From the NCBI GenBank assembly GCA_001949185.1, contig BDGG01000006.1:2029912-2065900 (forward strand): a DNA stretch of 35,989 nucleotides. The letters run 5' to 3'. Below are positions 1 through 13,200 of this stretch, in pieces. A program made the position numbers and the translations under genes. Below the pieces are notes generated by a model. That model was not told the DNA's origin. It saw only the letters and a program-made list of their open reading frames with translations, and made no database searches. This stretch comes from Ramazzottius varieornatus (taxonomy: Eukaryota > Tardigrada > Eutardigrada > Parachela > Ramazzottiidae). The stretch's first letter is position 1; the number at the start of each line of letters is the position of its first letter.

Positions 1-7
1 CCGCGGT

Positions 8-68
8 AAAAGTACTGTGGACTTTTAGTTCGCCCGGCCCACCATACAGTACTGTCGGTTGGCCGGAA
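8..68 (+). repeat. Dispersed repeat, copy 1
   Basis: This stretch begins AAAGTACTGTGGACTT and continues through a CACCATAC motif to GGCCGG. The same arrangement recurs at 5904-5963, with only a few mismatches over the first 39 bases and looser similarity afterwards. Two copies do not define the element's ends or class. Confidence 0.55.
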
Positions 69-111
69 GTGTGATGCTCACACATCACAGCTCTGACCGT
101 GTATATGTGTA

Positions 112-146
112 CCGAAAGTGTGATGCATCACACATCACACATTCGG
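112..146. repeat. Imperfect palindrome built on GTGTGATG
   Basis: CCGAAAGTGTGAT at 112-124 pairs with ATCACACATTCGG at 134-146, 12 of 13 positions matching, across a short loop that itself contains CATCACAC. A smaller relative of the same motif lies at about 66-90. It may be the end of a fold-back element, but no target duplication is visible. Confidence 0.5.
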
Positions 147-477
147 TTGCCACAGGTGTCCTCTTTACGTCCTGACGGAAATAGAAAGACGAACTTTCAA
201 AAGTTTCTTCCATCTCCAGGGCTTTTGTCAGAAGAAGAGGGCGTGCAGAAGACTGACGAGACTTCCGTACACATGAAAAGACGGAAATGCCTCTTTGTGT
301 ACTTGGGAAGATTCGAAGGCAAAGAACTACCCATCCATTCTGCATCCCACTGTTTGCTGAGCTTCTCTATGGACCCACTGGACTTTTTTCCTATCATGTA
401 ACACTAGCAGTGAAAATGGGTGCACGGACTATCAGCCATACCGCAACTCTGCACTTCAATTAATGCCATACATTGAA

Positions 478-489
478 TTTATTTTTATT
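478..489 (-). terminator. Two AATAAA polyadenylation signals
   Basis: On the minus strand AATAAA occurs twice back to back (complement of 484-489 and 478-483). The first overlaps the stop codon of the membrane protein gene. The position fits a very short 3' UTR, but no cleavage site can be verified. Confidence 0.4.
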
Positions 490-1678
490 GTTCTACAACG
501 AGATAGTGATGTGAACCATACTTTCGTGCAATAAAAAAAGAGATACCACTGAGTAAAATAATTGGGATGATACAAAATAGTAAAACAAAGAACCAGTCTC
601 TGGCTTTACAGAAAGAAGCCACTTCCACCAGTTCAGCCACTTCCTGGTTGCTGTTTCCCACTCGTAGTATTAGCGCTTGATCGAAGGCAAAGTCCAGCGT
701 GAACAAACATTGATCTTGTTGCACGCATTCTGTCAGGACATTAACCCTCCCCGCCAAGTATGTTAGCTTATGACTAACCACTTCCATCAGATTCTTTCCG
801 TTGTTCACCATGTTTGAACTGGATAACACGATGTACAGATCGGTGGGTGCGGTTGCAAGGAAGGGAATCCTTTGCCAGCCTTTGTGGATCACTGCTTCGT
901 CAATGTCCTCTCCTGTTATCAACCACCTGCATACAAAAATCCATCATGCTGTCAAACTCAGTCAGGAGGTCGAACGGAAAGATTGGAAATCGGCACGTCG
1001 ACAAACGAGTTCACCCTGATCGTCATCTGAAGAGGCGCGCGTTCTCACTACTTTTTTGACTGAACGCGCACGCCGCTTTTGAAAACAATCTGAAAGAATC
1101 CAGTTTCCGACGTCTGAATTTTCATTAGGAAAGCTCTACCTGCATGGAATTTTTGCTGGCGGGATGCAGTAAGTCAGAATCGACTTTCCACAAACAGGAT
1201 CATTTTCTCGCGGGTTCGCTGGACATGGAACACCCCTTTCGAGATCGAATTTCAGTTGCAGAAACAGTTCGTGGCTCGTCACAAGGTATAAAAACATTCC
1301 CTTCTCGCTGCAGACGCGGATGTCCAAAGACTCTTTAGCGTACAGCCGATATTTTCGAAAGTCGTAATATTTGTCCACTAACGAAGCATCAATGTGGTCA
1401 ATGTTCGACTGCGGGTTTCGGAGTTGCTTCCAGTCGTAAACCCGGATAGTCTTGGCTGTGATGGGACTGCTTGATTGAAGTAAGATCCGTTCGCAGAATA
1501 AACCTTGCTTTTTGCCAGTCATCAACAGAACTTCCTCGCCAGGTTGATAGCGGTTCCTGTGCCATCCAAAAACGGTCAAGCGTATTCCGAGACCCAAAAA
1601 GACGCAGAGTAATCCTCCGAAGACCCACAGAAGTATCAGAATGCACCTCACATTGCGTCGTTTAGGAAGAGTTTTCAT
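485..1678 (-). CDS. Two-pass membrane protein of unknown function, 2 exons
   Basis: I do not recognise this family. Exon 1 is 1678-1140 and exon 2 is 926-485. They are joined by an intron with donor GTAGAG and acceptor TGTATGCAG, which keeps the frame and gives about 326 residues. The N-terminus is basic (MKTLPKRRNVR) and is followed by a hydrophobic helix at about residues 12-34. A second helix lies near the C-terminus (WFFVLLFCIIPIILLSG), with a short tail after it. The roughly 240-residue middle contains scattered cysteines and is probably extracytoplasmic or lumenal. One N-terminal and one C-terminal membrane segment around a soluble domain is the main clue. The gene starts about 320 bp downstream of the SIRT1 poly(A) signal, on the same strand. 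The exon structure is well supported by splice sites and frame. Confidence 0.6.
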
Positions 1679-1998
1679 GTCTTCTTCGTAGAATCGAGAT
1701 ACGACGGTTGTCCAACTATTTTTTCAACAATGTTTCTGCGATAGTCAAATTCAACTGCATCCACCTGTGTTCATGCTGGAAATTATCGCACACCTCAGGT
1801 CCACACATGGCTTATCAGCGCACAAGCGAAGTAAAGTCAACAGCGATAACCCTACCGTATACGTAGTCTATCTATGGAGAATCGAGAACCCTACCTGTAC
1901 CGGCCCAGGGTCTCTCACCAAGCTTTTGGAGCGCACAAGTAGTGCACTTGCCCTTCGTCAGTCCCAACTACCTTCCGGGGCCTCATTCAGACACCGAA
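1679..1998. other. Intergenic spacer, promoter region of the membrane protein gene
   Basis: This is about 320 bp between the 3' end of SIRT1 and the start of the next minus-strand gene. It must contain that gene's promoter and 5' UTR, but I can point to no specific element. Confidence 0.3.
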
Positions 1999-2004
1999 TT
2001 TATT
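1999..2004 (-). terminator. AATAAA poly(A) signal of SIRT1
   Basis: The complement reads AATAAA about 160 nt after the proposed SIRT1 stop codon. That is a sensible 3' UTR length and supports ending the gene in this area. Confidence 0.4.
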
Positions 2005-2161
2005 CGGGCGAGTCAGTACAAAAATAAGCTTTCTAACTTCGCCGTAACGTTTTCGACCAAAGAGAAACTTAACCAGTAAAAATGACACAGGTAGATGAGA
2101 GAGAAAACACCACAACCTTCTCAGGGCAGTCAGCATTGTACGCAACTTTAAGTCAGAAATC

Positions 2162-4569
<2,408 letters not shown>

Positions 4570-4923
4570 CTCCGATCCGCAAAGCCCTCCACACGCACAA
4601 TATTGACAAGTAACCCCGGGAAGAATTGCACAAATCAACGAAGCTTGGACATAAAATCTGACAGTGCCACAAGACACAGTCACACTAACAGCCCGACAAC
4701 AACTGGACGAAAAAGTCACGAAACTGACCCAGTGCGCGAATGCTGCCGCTACTGCGTTGAGCGCGTAGATCGTTTCTTCCCTGCCCCATAGCGCACATCA
4801 TCGTTTCATCCCTTAGCTTGATTCTTGATTCCCGCCTGTTGATGCACCGCCCAGCTTCGCTACATCGGATCCATTGTTCCGTGATCCTGGTAAGTGTGAT
4901 ATCTTGATTATCTTCCAGATTAT
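4570..4923. other. SIRT1 upstream region
   Basis: No gene is supported here. The stretch should contain the SIRT1 promoter and 5' UTR. An open frame runs upstream of the chosen SIRT1 start, so part of it may be untranslated leader. Confidence 0.3.
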
Positions 4924-4931
4924 CTTGTACG

Positions 4932-5551
4932 TGGTGCTGGCAACGACACAGTATACCGATATCGTATCGAAATATATCGAATCTTTGAGATAAAATATGC
5001 GGCAGATATCGTATCGAAAATATCGATATGAGGCTCACAGCGAATAATGCAATAAGATATTCGGCGATATCGTATCGCGGCATATCGATATGTTTTCGAT
5101 GCATCGTTATTTTGCTGAAAGGCAAACTCGCCAGTGATATCTCGTTTACGGAAGACCATGTTTGATTTCAACGACTTGATTTTGGCCATGGTGTACCGAG
5201 CACACTCCGCCCATTCGGTTCTGGTATTAATTCTGTCCAGGTTTCCTTGTGTTTGAAGTCTTGGCATAAACATGTCCTTGCTGCATCCGACGCTATCGAC
5301 TTACAAATACTTCATGTGGAAATCGGCTTCCTGAGTTTTTGGGCTCGAACCAGTTGAATTCCGGATAACTAAAATTCCAAAAATATCAATGTATCGCTGC
5401 GATATCATACGATATGTCGAAAATACGGTAACGGAAAAATGTCGTATCGATACATCGCTATCGAATGAATATCGGAGACCGCGATAAAATATCTGCCGAT
5501 ATTGTGTCGAAAAATATCGTATCGAATTTTATCGTATTTTTGCCAGCACTA
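4932..5551. mobile_element. Non-autonomous hAT-like DNA transposon
   Basis: The ends are inverted: TGGTGCTGGCAA at 4932 and TTGCCAGCACTA ending at 5551 (11 of 12 matching). They are flanked by an 8-bp direct repeat CTTGTACG at 4924-4931 and 5552-5559. Short ends with a [T/C]AGTG-like start and 8-bp duplications are typical of hAT elements. Both ends carry repeated ATATCGTATCG motifs (near 4964, 5003, 5067 and 5517, with diverged versions elsewhere), which resemble subterminal transposase-binding repeats. No convincing transposase is present in about 620 bp, so it is probably a MITE mobilised in trans. Confidence 0.75.
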
Positions 5552-5671
5552 CTTGTACGCTTGGACCATGATTCATACTGTGAGTTGCAGATTAGGATCC
5601 ATCATGGTGTGCGATTGTCGCTTTGGAAGCGGATCTCGTTTTTTTACAAGTCGACGGAAGGAACCATCGAT

Positions 5672-5812
5672 ATGGCCGCTCGGTCCTGGGGTCCATCATG
5701 AAGACGATCATCAGCTATCCCGAGCCGATTTCATATGTGATTGATCTCATCTTCCCTAAACTTTCGTGTTTGAAAGCTCGTAGTGGAAGTTGCAGTTCGA
5801 AAGAAGTCAGGT
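5672..5812 (+). pseudogene. Fragment of a duplicated MATH-domain gene
   Basis: This stretch resembles the first about 140 bp of the MATH-BTB gene that starts at 6251. Both start ATGGCCGC and share an AAGACGATCATCAGCT-like block, and the conceptual peptides align (MAARS and TIISYPEP here; MAAQS and TTISFPEG there). The frame shifts between the MAARS and TIISYPEP parts, and the rest of the domain is missing. It is best read as a tandem-duplicate relic upstream of its paralogue. Confidence 0.6.
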
Positions 5813-5813
5813 G

Positions 5814-5864
5814 CCGCGCATCCACGCGCGGATAAAGTCGATTAAACCGCGCATCCATGCGCGG
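5814..5864. repeat. Pair of GC-rich palindromic units
   Basis: CCGCGCATCCACGCGCGG (5814-5831) and CCGCGCATCCATGCGCGG (5847-5864) are tandem units separated by 15 bp. The second is a perfect 8-bp inverted repeat around CC, and the first has one mismatch. They directly follow the MATH fragment. Confidence 0.7.
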
Positions 5865-5903
5865 AAAAGCTCAGATAGTTTCTCCTCGCGTACACCTGCG
5901 ATG

Positions 5904-5963
5904 AAAGTACTGTGGACTTCTGAGTCGCGCGGCTCACCATACTCAATATTTGACAGGCCGGCT
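5904..5963 (+). repeat. Dispersed repeat, copy 2
   Basis: Begins AAAGTACTGTGGACTT, continues through CACCATAC and ends near GGCCGG, matching 8-68 in the same orientation. The copies lie almost 6 kb apart on either side of SIRT1. Confidence 0.55.
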
Positions 5964-6250
5964 CTCGCTTGATGCCTGACTGTGGAGTCACTGGAGTGAA
6001 CAATGAAAAATGCGCAAGCCTAAATCAACTGTTGCATTCTGCCCAGTGACCAGCTCAATTCGACCGTCGAATAATTCTTGTTTCGCTCAGTCGCTTGGAT
6101 CATGTAATCCCAGTTTTAACAACAAATTGAGGTCTCCCGAATCTTACCGTATTTGTAAACTAGTATTTCTTTCTAGTTTCAGATTCTGTCCAGGGTGATC
6201 GGTCGTCCCATCAAGCCGAACTCGCTTCTCCAGAAGACTCACGTACAGAG

Positions 6251-7420
6251 ATGGCCGCCCAATCGAAGATGGAGACGACGATCAGCTTTCCTGAAGGAAG
6301 TTCCTGCGTGATCAACGCTACAATCCGCAACTTTCCGTCCCACAAGGGCAAAGCTGTGTCCATCTCGTCAGAAGAGGTTGTCGTGTGCCAGTCTTCGTGG
6401 TATGCCTTGGTTTATCCGTCAGAAAAGGCTCCGCGTAGAGACGACGTCGATTGCCTTGCAATCTACATGTGTCAGAAAGGGGATAAGGAATTCGAACAGG
6501 AGTACAGAGTAAAGACTTCATTCGGGTACGACAATATTAATTTTGTCTCACAAACAGATGGATCTGTAGGATATGGTTGACCTGGCGCTTTGCATCAAGC
6601 GTAAGGTTGAAAAGAGATCCCGCTGCGTCGCTGATGAATAATGTCGCTCGTTTTTTCAGCGTTGTGGATTCGGGAACTGGCCGTACTGACAAACCATTTA
6701 CAATACTGAGTCTAATGTTTGGGGCTTCCGTCCGTTCATCAAACACTACGAAATCTGGGGACCAAAACCATCATTGGTTCTCTTGAACGACACTCTGGAA
6801 CTTCGGGTTAGTGTTCAGTGCGTTCCAGTGCCCAATGATACTGAAAGTGGGTTCCTGATGGTGGCCGAGTCTTTGCAAGCGAAGAATACGGCCATCTCTA
6901 GCTCGGACGCTGGTCGGGATTTCGTGTTGGTGTATTCGGAGGGAGCAGAAATTCCCGTGCATAAGGTCTTTTCTGATTTCCGGCTTCGCCAGTCTTTTGC
7001 TGAATGCTTGAGTTGAACCTCGGGAGATGTAAGACCGGACGCTGTCTGATATCTGACGTCTCTGCTGGCACTTTGGACGCAGTCTTGATGTTGTTGTACT
7101 TTGGATGTGTAAAGTATCCGAGCGAACTGGCGGGAGACTTGTTGGTCGCGGCGAACAAATACGATCTTCTCTTCTTGAAGCAGCATTGTGAGAACACGTT
7201 GATCGCGGACATTGGACTGGTTAATGTGGCGGATCTACTGTGCTTGGCTGACAGTATTGATGCTAAAGACCTAAAGAAGGCAACCTTGGACTACTTGGCG
7301 GCGAACTCTGCTCAAGCCCTGACTTTCGGAAAGATCGATGGTATTCTAAAGAACGGCAACTTGAATCTGATCAAAGAAGTCTTCGCTGCGGCTCTCAAAG
7401 TAGATTTAACTGAGAAGTGA
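6251..7420 (+). pseudogene. MATH-BTB (SPOP-like) gene with frame breaks
   Basis: Members of this family are substrate adaptors for Cullin-3 ubiquitin ligases: MATH binds the substrate and BTB binds Cul3. The MATH half starts at 6251 (SSWYALVYPSEK, LAIYMCQKGDKEF). It splices in frame across a likely 134-bp intron (6526-6659) to VVDSGTGRTDKPF. A one-base shift near 6695 is then needed to reach WGFRPFIKH at 6720. The BTB domain begins DFVLVYSEGAEIPVHKV, but between about 6966 and 7003 the frame breaks again (small indels plus a TGA). It resumes as MLELNLGRCKTG and stays open through the BTB and BACK-like helices to the stop at 7420. Most of the protein is well preserved, so this is either a young pseudogene or a functional gene spoiled by indel errors. 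A 5' relic of a paralogue lies just upstream. Confidence 0.75.
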
Positions 7421-7760
7421 AATCAAATCTCGCCACTGTTCTTCAAGGATTCTTCGATTACTTCAGCCATGTCAACCCTCTTTGGTTTATGAAAATGGTT
7501 TTCTACTACAGTATACGAACTCTACAGTAGATGTGCTGAAATTTTAGCTAGAAATGTCCTGTATCTGTCCCTAAAAACCTACATCTGACAGTCAGTCTAC
7601 TATACAGTACCTTATTAAGTCTTACTTGAATTACAACACCCCGGAGATTATAGGAAAGACCTGGAATTTCTTGGCGACGTAAGATGGGTCCAGGACGAAA
7701 CCGCCAGCTTGGTTCTTCGACCGAAGTGATGGCGCAGTTGCTACGCCACAGCAACTTTAG
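7421..7760. other. 3' flank of the MATH-BTB gene
   Basis: I see no gene or clear repeat here. The stretch runs from the stop of the MATH-BTB gene to the start of the next MITE. Confidence 0.3.
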
Positions 7761-8328
7761 GTACACGCGGTTAGCCTAATTATTGGCCTGGACAAAATTT
7801 CTGGCCACTGATTTCCGAATCAGCGGATCCGCAAGCTGTAACCGCTTGCGGCTGAAAGAGAACTGGCTTTCACCACTCATTACCGCTTTACCTACACGAA
7901 GTCACGAACAACCAAACGTTTTGCAGAGATCTTCTCATCGTAGATCTGATTCCTTCTATATGCTTGGTTATGTTGTTGGGCAAATGCAGCTCTGATGGCC
8001 TTTACTTAGGCAATCCACCACCTTATCAAGGCTTGAACTGCGACCGCACGGACCAACTGAAGCCAACTGTCAGGCTATCCTCCGTATACTTTTGCTGTCT
8101 CTTGACCTTCCGGTATATTCCAGGCTAACCTTGCTCAAGATGAGGGAAGAAGTACGAAATAAGAAACGAAATCTGGGATGACTGTATTCCGCATAGTGCA
8201 CTTCGAAATTTTACTTGCTGACGTCACAGCGCTGCGACGACATTACAATCTCTGGCGGCGTTAATCTGCCGCTACCCCGTCCTGCCAGAAATTTTGTCCA
8301 GGCCGATAATTAGGCCAGCCGCGTGTAC
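7761..8328. mobile_element. MITE with 45-bp terminal inverted repeats
   Basis: The left end 7761-7805 (starting GTACACGCGG, ending AAAATTTCTGGC) matches the reverse complement of 8284-8328 with only three mismatches. The 568-bp element encodes nothing recognisable. Inside it, short secondary palindromes occur, for example CCGCAAGC...GCTTGCGG near 7829-7852. I could not identify a clear target duplication, so the superfamily is unknown. Confidence 0.8.
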
Positions 8329-8546
8329 TGCAAAATCAGACAGTCTTTCACAGACAATGGAAGCAAGTTTGTGCGCCGATCCAACTAAGTCTCATGCGAT
8401 GGTTTGTTGGCCGTACTTTAGAGTTCATCGTCATGTTATTATAACTCGCCAGCAAAGCACAAAACTAGCTGGCCAGTCTATGCTTTTTAATTTGTACTCG
8501 AATTATAGCGCATAATATTCGGCCCTTCTGGCAGAATCATGTCACA

Positions 8547-9951
8547 ATGGCAATGCGGAAGTCTGCACCATTTCCAGTCGGCTTACCATCCACCGACATG
8601 CTCTTCGGTATTAGAGTACGGAGATCGACGATTATTTGGCTTTTTTCCATCGTTGCTTGTAGCTTTATGTTCCTTGGACTGATCAAAACATGGACTTCCG
8701 TCACGCCCAAAGAAAGAACTATTCATATGATTTCAAGCAGTGCTAGAATCGTCGTGCACAAAACGAAGTTTGTGCGATTCGATGAGAAGCTGGAAAAGAT
8801 CATCTTATTCTGGACGCCATTCTTTGGTGGGAGCAACTCATACATGTCCGAAGAGGGAGATCGATTACGCCACAAGAAATGCCCGGAGTCCCATTGCGTT
8901 CTAAGCGAGAACCGGTCGTTGTGGAAAGAGAGTTCGGCCGTCATTTTTCATGCCGCGGATACTTCCATAGGAGACCTGCCACCTCAGCGACTTTCCCATC
9001 AGTACTACATTTTTTTCAACTTGGAATCTCCGGTACACTCGCATAGTCTGACCACACCGCACTTTTACAACCTGACTTTCACGTACCGCTTCGATTCAGA
9101 CATCATTGCTGACAACTACATCCAGTATTACAAGCCGAAATTATTATCCAGTAAAATAGAGCTGGACCGGATATGGGAACAGAAAACAAAAGGAGCTGTA
9201 GCGATGGTATCCAACTGTGTAGACTTCCGGATGGAGTATATTGTACAGCTCGCTAAATACTTCCCGATTGATATATACGGAAGTTGTGGAAACCTTTCTT
9301 GCCCGAAAACGGAAAGGGAGAAATGCGAGAAAATGGTGGGCAGTTACAAGTTCTATATTTCGTTCGAAAACAGGTGGGTCCTGCACGCGTGTCGAAAACT
9401 TTCGGCCGACAAGCAGAAAAAGGCCATCTAAGGTGTTGTTCAAGGCGGCTTTATCTGAAAGTAAAGAGCTGGTTATTTATTACCGGGAAGATTTCGTACG
9501 AGTCGATCCTTGCCTGTTAAAAATGCGCTTTTTTCTCTTTACCAGCATTTGCAAGGACTACTTGACGGAGAAAGCCATCCGTGGATACATGGCCGATGTC
9601 ATTCCCGTCTTTATGGGCGGCGCTCCCTATTCCTCCATTTTTCCTCCTGAATCTTTCCTGTCGGTGAACGATTTCCCATCACCCAAGGCTCTGGCCGAAA
9701 GAATGCATCAGATATCAAGGAGCAGATCGGACTACCTAAAATACTTTTCGTTTCGGTTGGATCCCAAGAAGGTCCAGCTTCCTGAGTACTTACACCCTAA
9801 TAAGTGCTCGCTGTGCAAACTTTGTGAAATTCTTAACGCTGAACCTCCTGTACAGAAAATTTATCCCGACATGACGAAATGGTGGAGCATTTCCACGCAA
9901 TGCAGTCTCAAAGACCAAGGTCTTGAAGAAAGACCACTGTTTGTGAAGTAA
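8547..9951 (+). CDS. Alpha-1,3-fucosyltransferase, GT10 family, 2 exons
   Basis: Exon 1 is 8547-9373 and exon 2 is 9546-9951. The 172-bp intron splits a serine codon, and the protein is 410 residues. This Golgi type II enzyme transfers fucose from GDP-fucose to N-glycan or other GlcNAc acceptors. A single signal-anchor helix lies at about residues 28-47 (IIWLFSIVACSFMFLGLI). The GT10 signature is clear: NLTFTYRFDSDI, IDIYGSCG, YKFYISFENS, then CKDYLTEKAIRGYM after the splice, and VIPVFMGGAPYS. The C-terminal cysteines (CSLCKLC) match the conserved CxxC of animal alpha-1,3-FucTs. Acceptor specificity (core alpha-1,3 versus Lewis type) cannot be assigned from motifs alone. An out-of-frame ATG just upstream makes 8547 the sensible start. 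Confidence 0.92.
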
Positions 9952-10224
9952 TTCTGTACTCTAGTTGTTTCGACAGTTCAAACAGGTAAAATAGTACCTT
10001 GAGCACAAGTAAAATGACGCTGTGGTATTTTCGGATCGGCGCAATTGCGCGCAAAAAAAGTAACAATGATTGCTGCTTTAGCTACAGTAGAACCAACAAC
10101 CATTCAGCAAGTGTACTAGGCCTAGCCTGGTATTTGGAAAATGAAAGGACTGGATCACACACAGTAAAAACGAGCACGGAAGCCAACTACAAATTTTCAG
10201 AGTCTTTGGTACAGAGCATGTCAT
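9952..10224. other. Spacer between two convergent 3' ends
   Basis: About 270 bp separate the stop codons of the fucosyltransferase (+) and Cad96Ca-like (-) genes. I see no feature in it. Confidence 0.3.
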
Positions 10225-13200
10225 TCAGAGTTTCTCCCCCACTTTATCTGCTTCTTCGGAATTCACAGGCAGAGTATTGTAGTAGTAGTTGTCGGGAAAG
10301 TTGTCCATGTGCAGATAGTCAACGTCCACGGTCAGCAGCTGCTCCAACATCTTCTTCAGTTCAGAGAAGGTTGGACGGTCGACATCCCTTGCCGCCCAGC
10401 AGTAGTACATGATGTTATACAGTTCGCGCTCACAGTGAGGAGGTTTGGCCAGACGGAACTCTGCGTTGAGAACGCGCTTGGCCACTTCATGGGCACCGAT
10501 GCCGGCGTACGGCGTGGACCCGAGAGTACAGATCTCCCACAGCAGGATACCGAAAGACCAAACGTCCGACTTGGAGGTGAAGGTACTGTCGTGCAGCGAC
10601 TCGGGCGCCATCCAGCGAACAGGTAATCGGCAGGCGGAAACGCGGGTGTAGATGTGGCTGTCGATCACGTCACGAGCTAGGCCAAAATCGCTGACCTTAC
10701 AGACCTTGTTCTCGTCCAGAAGGATGTTCCTTGCCGCCAAGTCTCGATGAAGAATCTGAAAAGAGACAAAATGAGACCATCTTCGAAAACATTCGAACGA
10801 CAAAACACTTACTCCACGTTTCGACAGGTAGTCCATTCCACTGGCTATTTGGTACCCGAACTGCGTAAGTTGCTTCGATGTTACAGCTTCCTTGTTATCT
10901 GCAGCGATATTGCCATAATAATGGCTGTCTCGACTGTTGCGGAGATAGGACTGTAGTTTGCCGTGCTCCAGAAACTCCATTATCACGTAAATGGGATCTG
11001 AAATGAGTACCGGTCAACGGGAAATATTTCTAAAACTTGCTGTGTGGGTTTTGAGCTAGTAAACCACTTCAATGTACCTTCGAGAGTGCAGCAACCGAGA
11101 AGGGAAACAACGTTGGGATGGGCATCTTTGGCCAGCGACTTCATCACCTGCAGTTCGTTCAGCAGATCTTGCTTTGCTCGTTCGTCAGCGTTGGCTGCAT
11201 GGAAAGGGAAACATGCGGTTATTTAGTTTGAAAGTTATGAAAGCACCAAAGGTATTCTCTTGAGGCTGACAATGGTAACATGTTTCAGTTGTTTACCTTT
11301 CAGTGTTTTGATGGCTACCACTGACATGGCACCTGATGGTTCGAGTGCTTCTGCTCGGAAAACCTGTCCGGAGCAACCTTCACCAATGAGACGTAGGGTT
11401 TCTGGAACTATGCTGTCGCGGGGAACTTCCCACATCTCGTCGGTCATGTCTGGTTGCAAGTATCCATCCGAAGAAGTCTGCAATAATCAAAGAGACACTT
11501 GTTTCACAAGTAAGCAACCAACAATTCACACCAATGAATTCAGCAGCAGGACTGCACAGATGACCATCGTGCAGAAAACAGGTCGTTACCAGTGCAGAAT
11601 GAGAAACGACTCACCAGAAGGTTACTTGCAAAGCTGGCAGATGCTGATTTCCTCCGACCCAGATACCGGTTGTTCGATGGCGCAGCTTGCAGAAACTTTT
11701 TGAGAGGTGGACCAGGATATTCCGCCGAGAAATCCGTCACAGAACCCTAGGAGACATCGAAATTAAAAGTAGTGTTCGACTATCATGTTTCGTAGCAGTC
11801 TACTGCTTTTACTGGAGACGTGTGTTTGTACCTTGCAGATGCTTTTCGTTGTGTCGGCTGATGGCGACTTTTCGATTCGGATCTTTTCCTGTCCCAGCGC
11901 CCGCTGATAGTTCCGTCTTCTGCAGTAGCAAATGGCGAGCGGAACCAGCAACACGATAGCGGCGGGAATGGCGAGGAAGGCAAGGTAGTTCTTCGAGTCG
12001 CTGGGTGGCGGCACCGGCTCTGATCTCCCCGGATGCTCGGTTGTAAAAATGGTCGACGAAGGTTCGTCAGACGCTGTTGCAATGGACGACACAGGTTCTT
12101 GAGACGTGCCGAACGTAAAGGCAGTAGTTCGAACTTTGGGCGGTCTGGGACGAGCTGTCGGTGGAGAGAAGTTCGGCGGGAAGAACCCTCCGCCTGGTAA
12201 GTTTCCTGGCCAGTTCCCCGGCTGTTCTGCCACACCTATCTCGCCATCTTTACTGACGACAACTCTAATTTCACTTCTCGCCTGCAAAAAAACCTTTGAA
12301 CTATGATAAAAAATTCATGTTTTTGCTCTGTTCCGCGAAATTAAATAATACTTCGTAGTTCACGTAAACAGTTCATGGATTTTGTACTTGTGAGTGGTGA
12401 AAATTTTTGCGACTGCTTGTCAACATCATGCCAACCGACTTACCGTAAGTTCGCCATCTGTGACTCCAGGGATCACAGTGAAGCTCCGATGCTTCTGTAA
12501 AATGAATGGGATGTACGTAGGTATCAATAGTGAAACAACCAAGCGAAAGTAAAGTGAAAGCGGATTTTCGTGAACTGTGTAAGTTTTGTTTCTCTGATGA
12601 CTCTGAGAATTAATTGTTTTGCAAAACTCGTCTTCGTTCGTTCACGATTTGCTTATTGATATTTGAGTCCAGTGATGCGAGAAAGTCGGCACGGTGTGAT
12701 GGATTCAAATTTATGGTACGTTGGCGAAAGAGCTAGTCTAGCTTGTCTTCTTCATGCTGACAGGTATGCGCTAACAGAACCCGGATGTAAACGCCGAATG
12801 ACTGTATGTGCCACTTTACTAACACTTTCTTTCTCGTCTTGCTCGCTTCGTCTCGTCGACTTTTAACAAAACTTTACACTCTGCGTCTTCTCTGGCAACA
12901 CACAAGACACAAACGGGTTCTCAGGCGGATTGAGGTTGACCATCCCAAATACTTTAGGCAAAAACTTTCATTCGATGCATGCGTAACAGTTTTCATCTTC
13001 GCCATAAAGTTCTCTGTTGTGTTGGCAGAGAGCCTTTCAGACACTAAATATTTGATACGGCGAGGTAAGATGCGAAAGAAGGTCAGAGCAATCGCAACGA
13101 GTTCGCGGGAACCGGTTTGTCGAATCGGGCTCGCTCAAGCGAAGAGTGCTCAAGTACGATCACAAGATGCCACTCTGAGAAAGCAGTCATGCAGCCTCTT

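Larger units (their letters stand above)
1..484. other. Gene-free stretch with short palindromic repeats
   Basis: I see no supported gene here. The stretch holds one copy of a dispersed repeat (8-68) and a cluster of GTGTGATG / CATCACAC motifs (66-146) that can form small hairpins. The rest is the 3' flank of the minus-strand gene that ends at 485. Confidence 0.5.
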
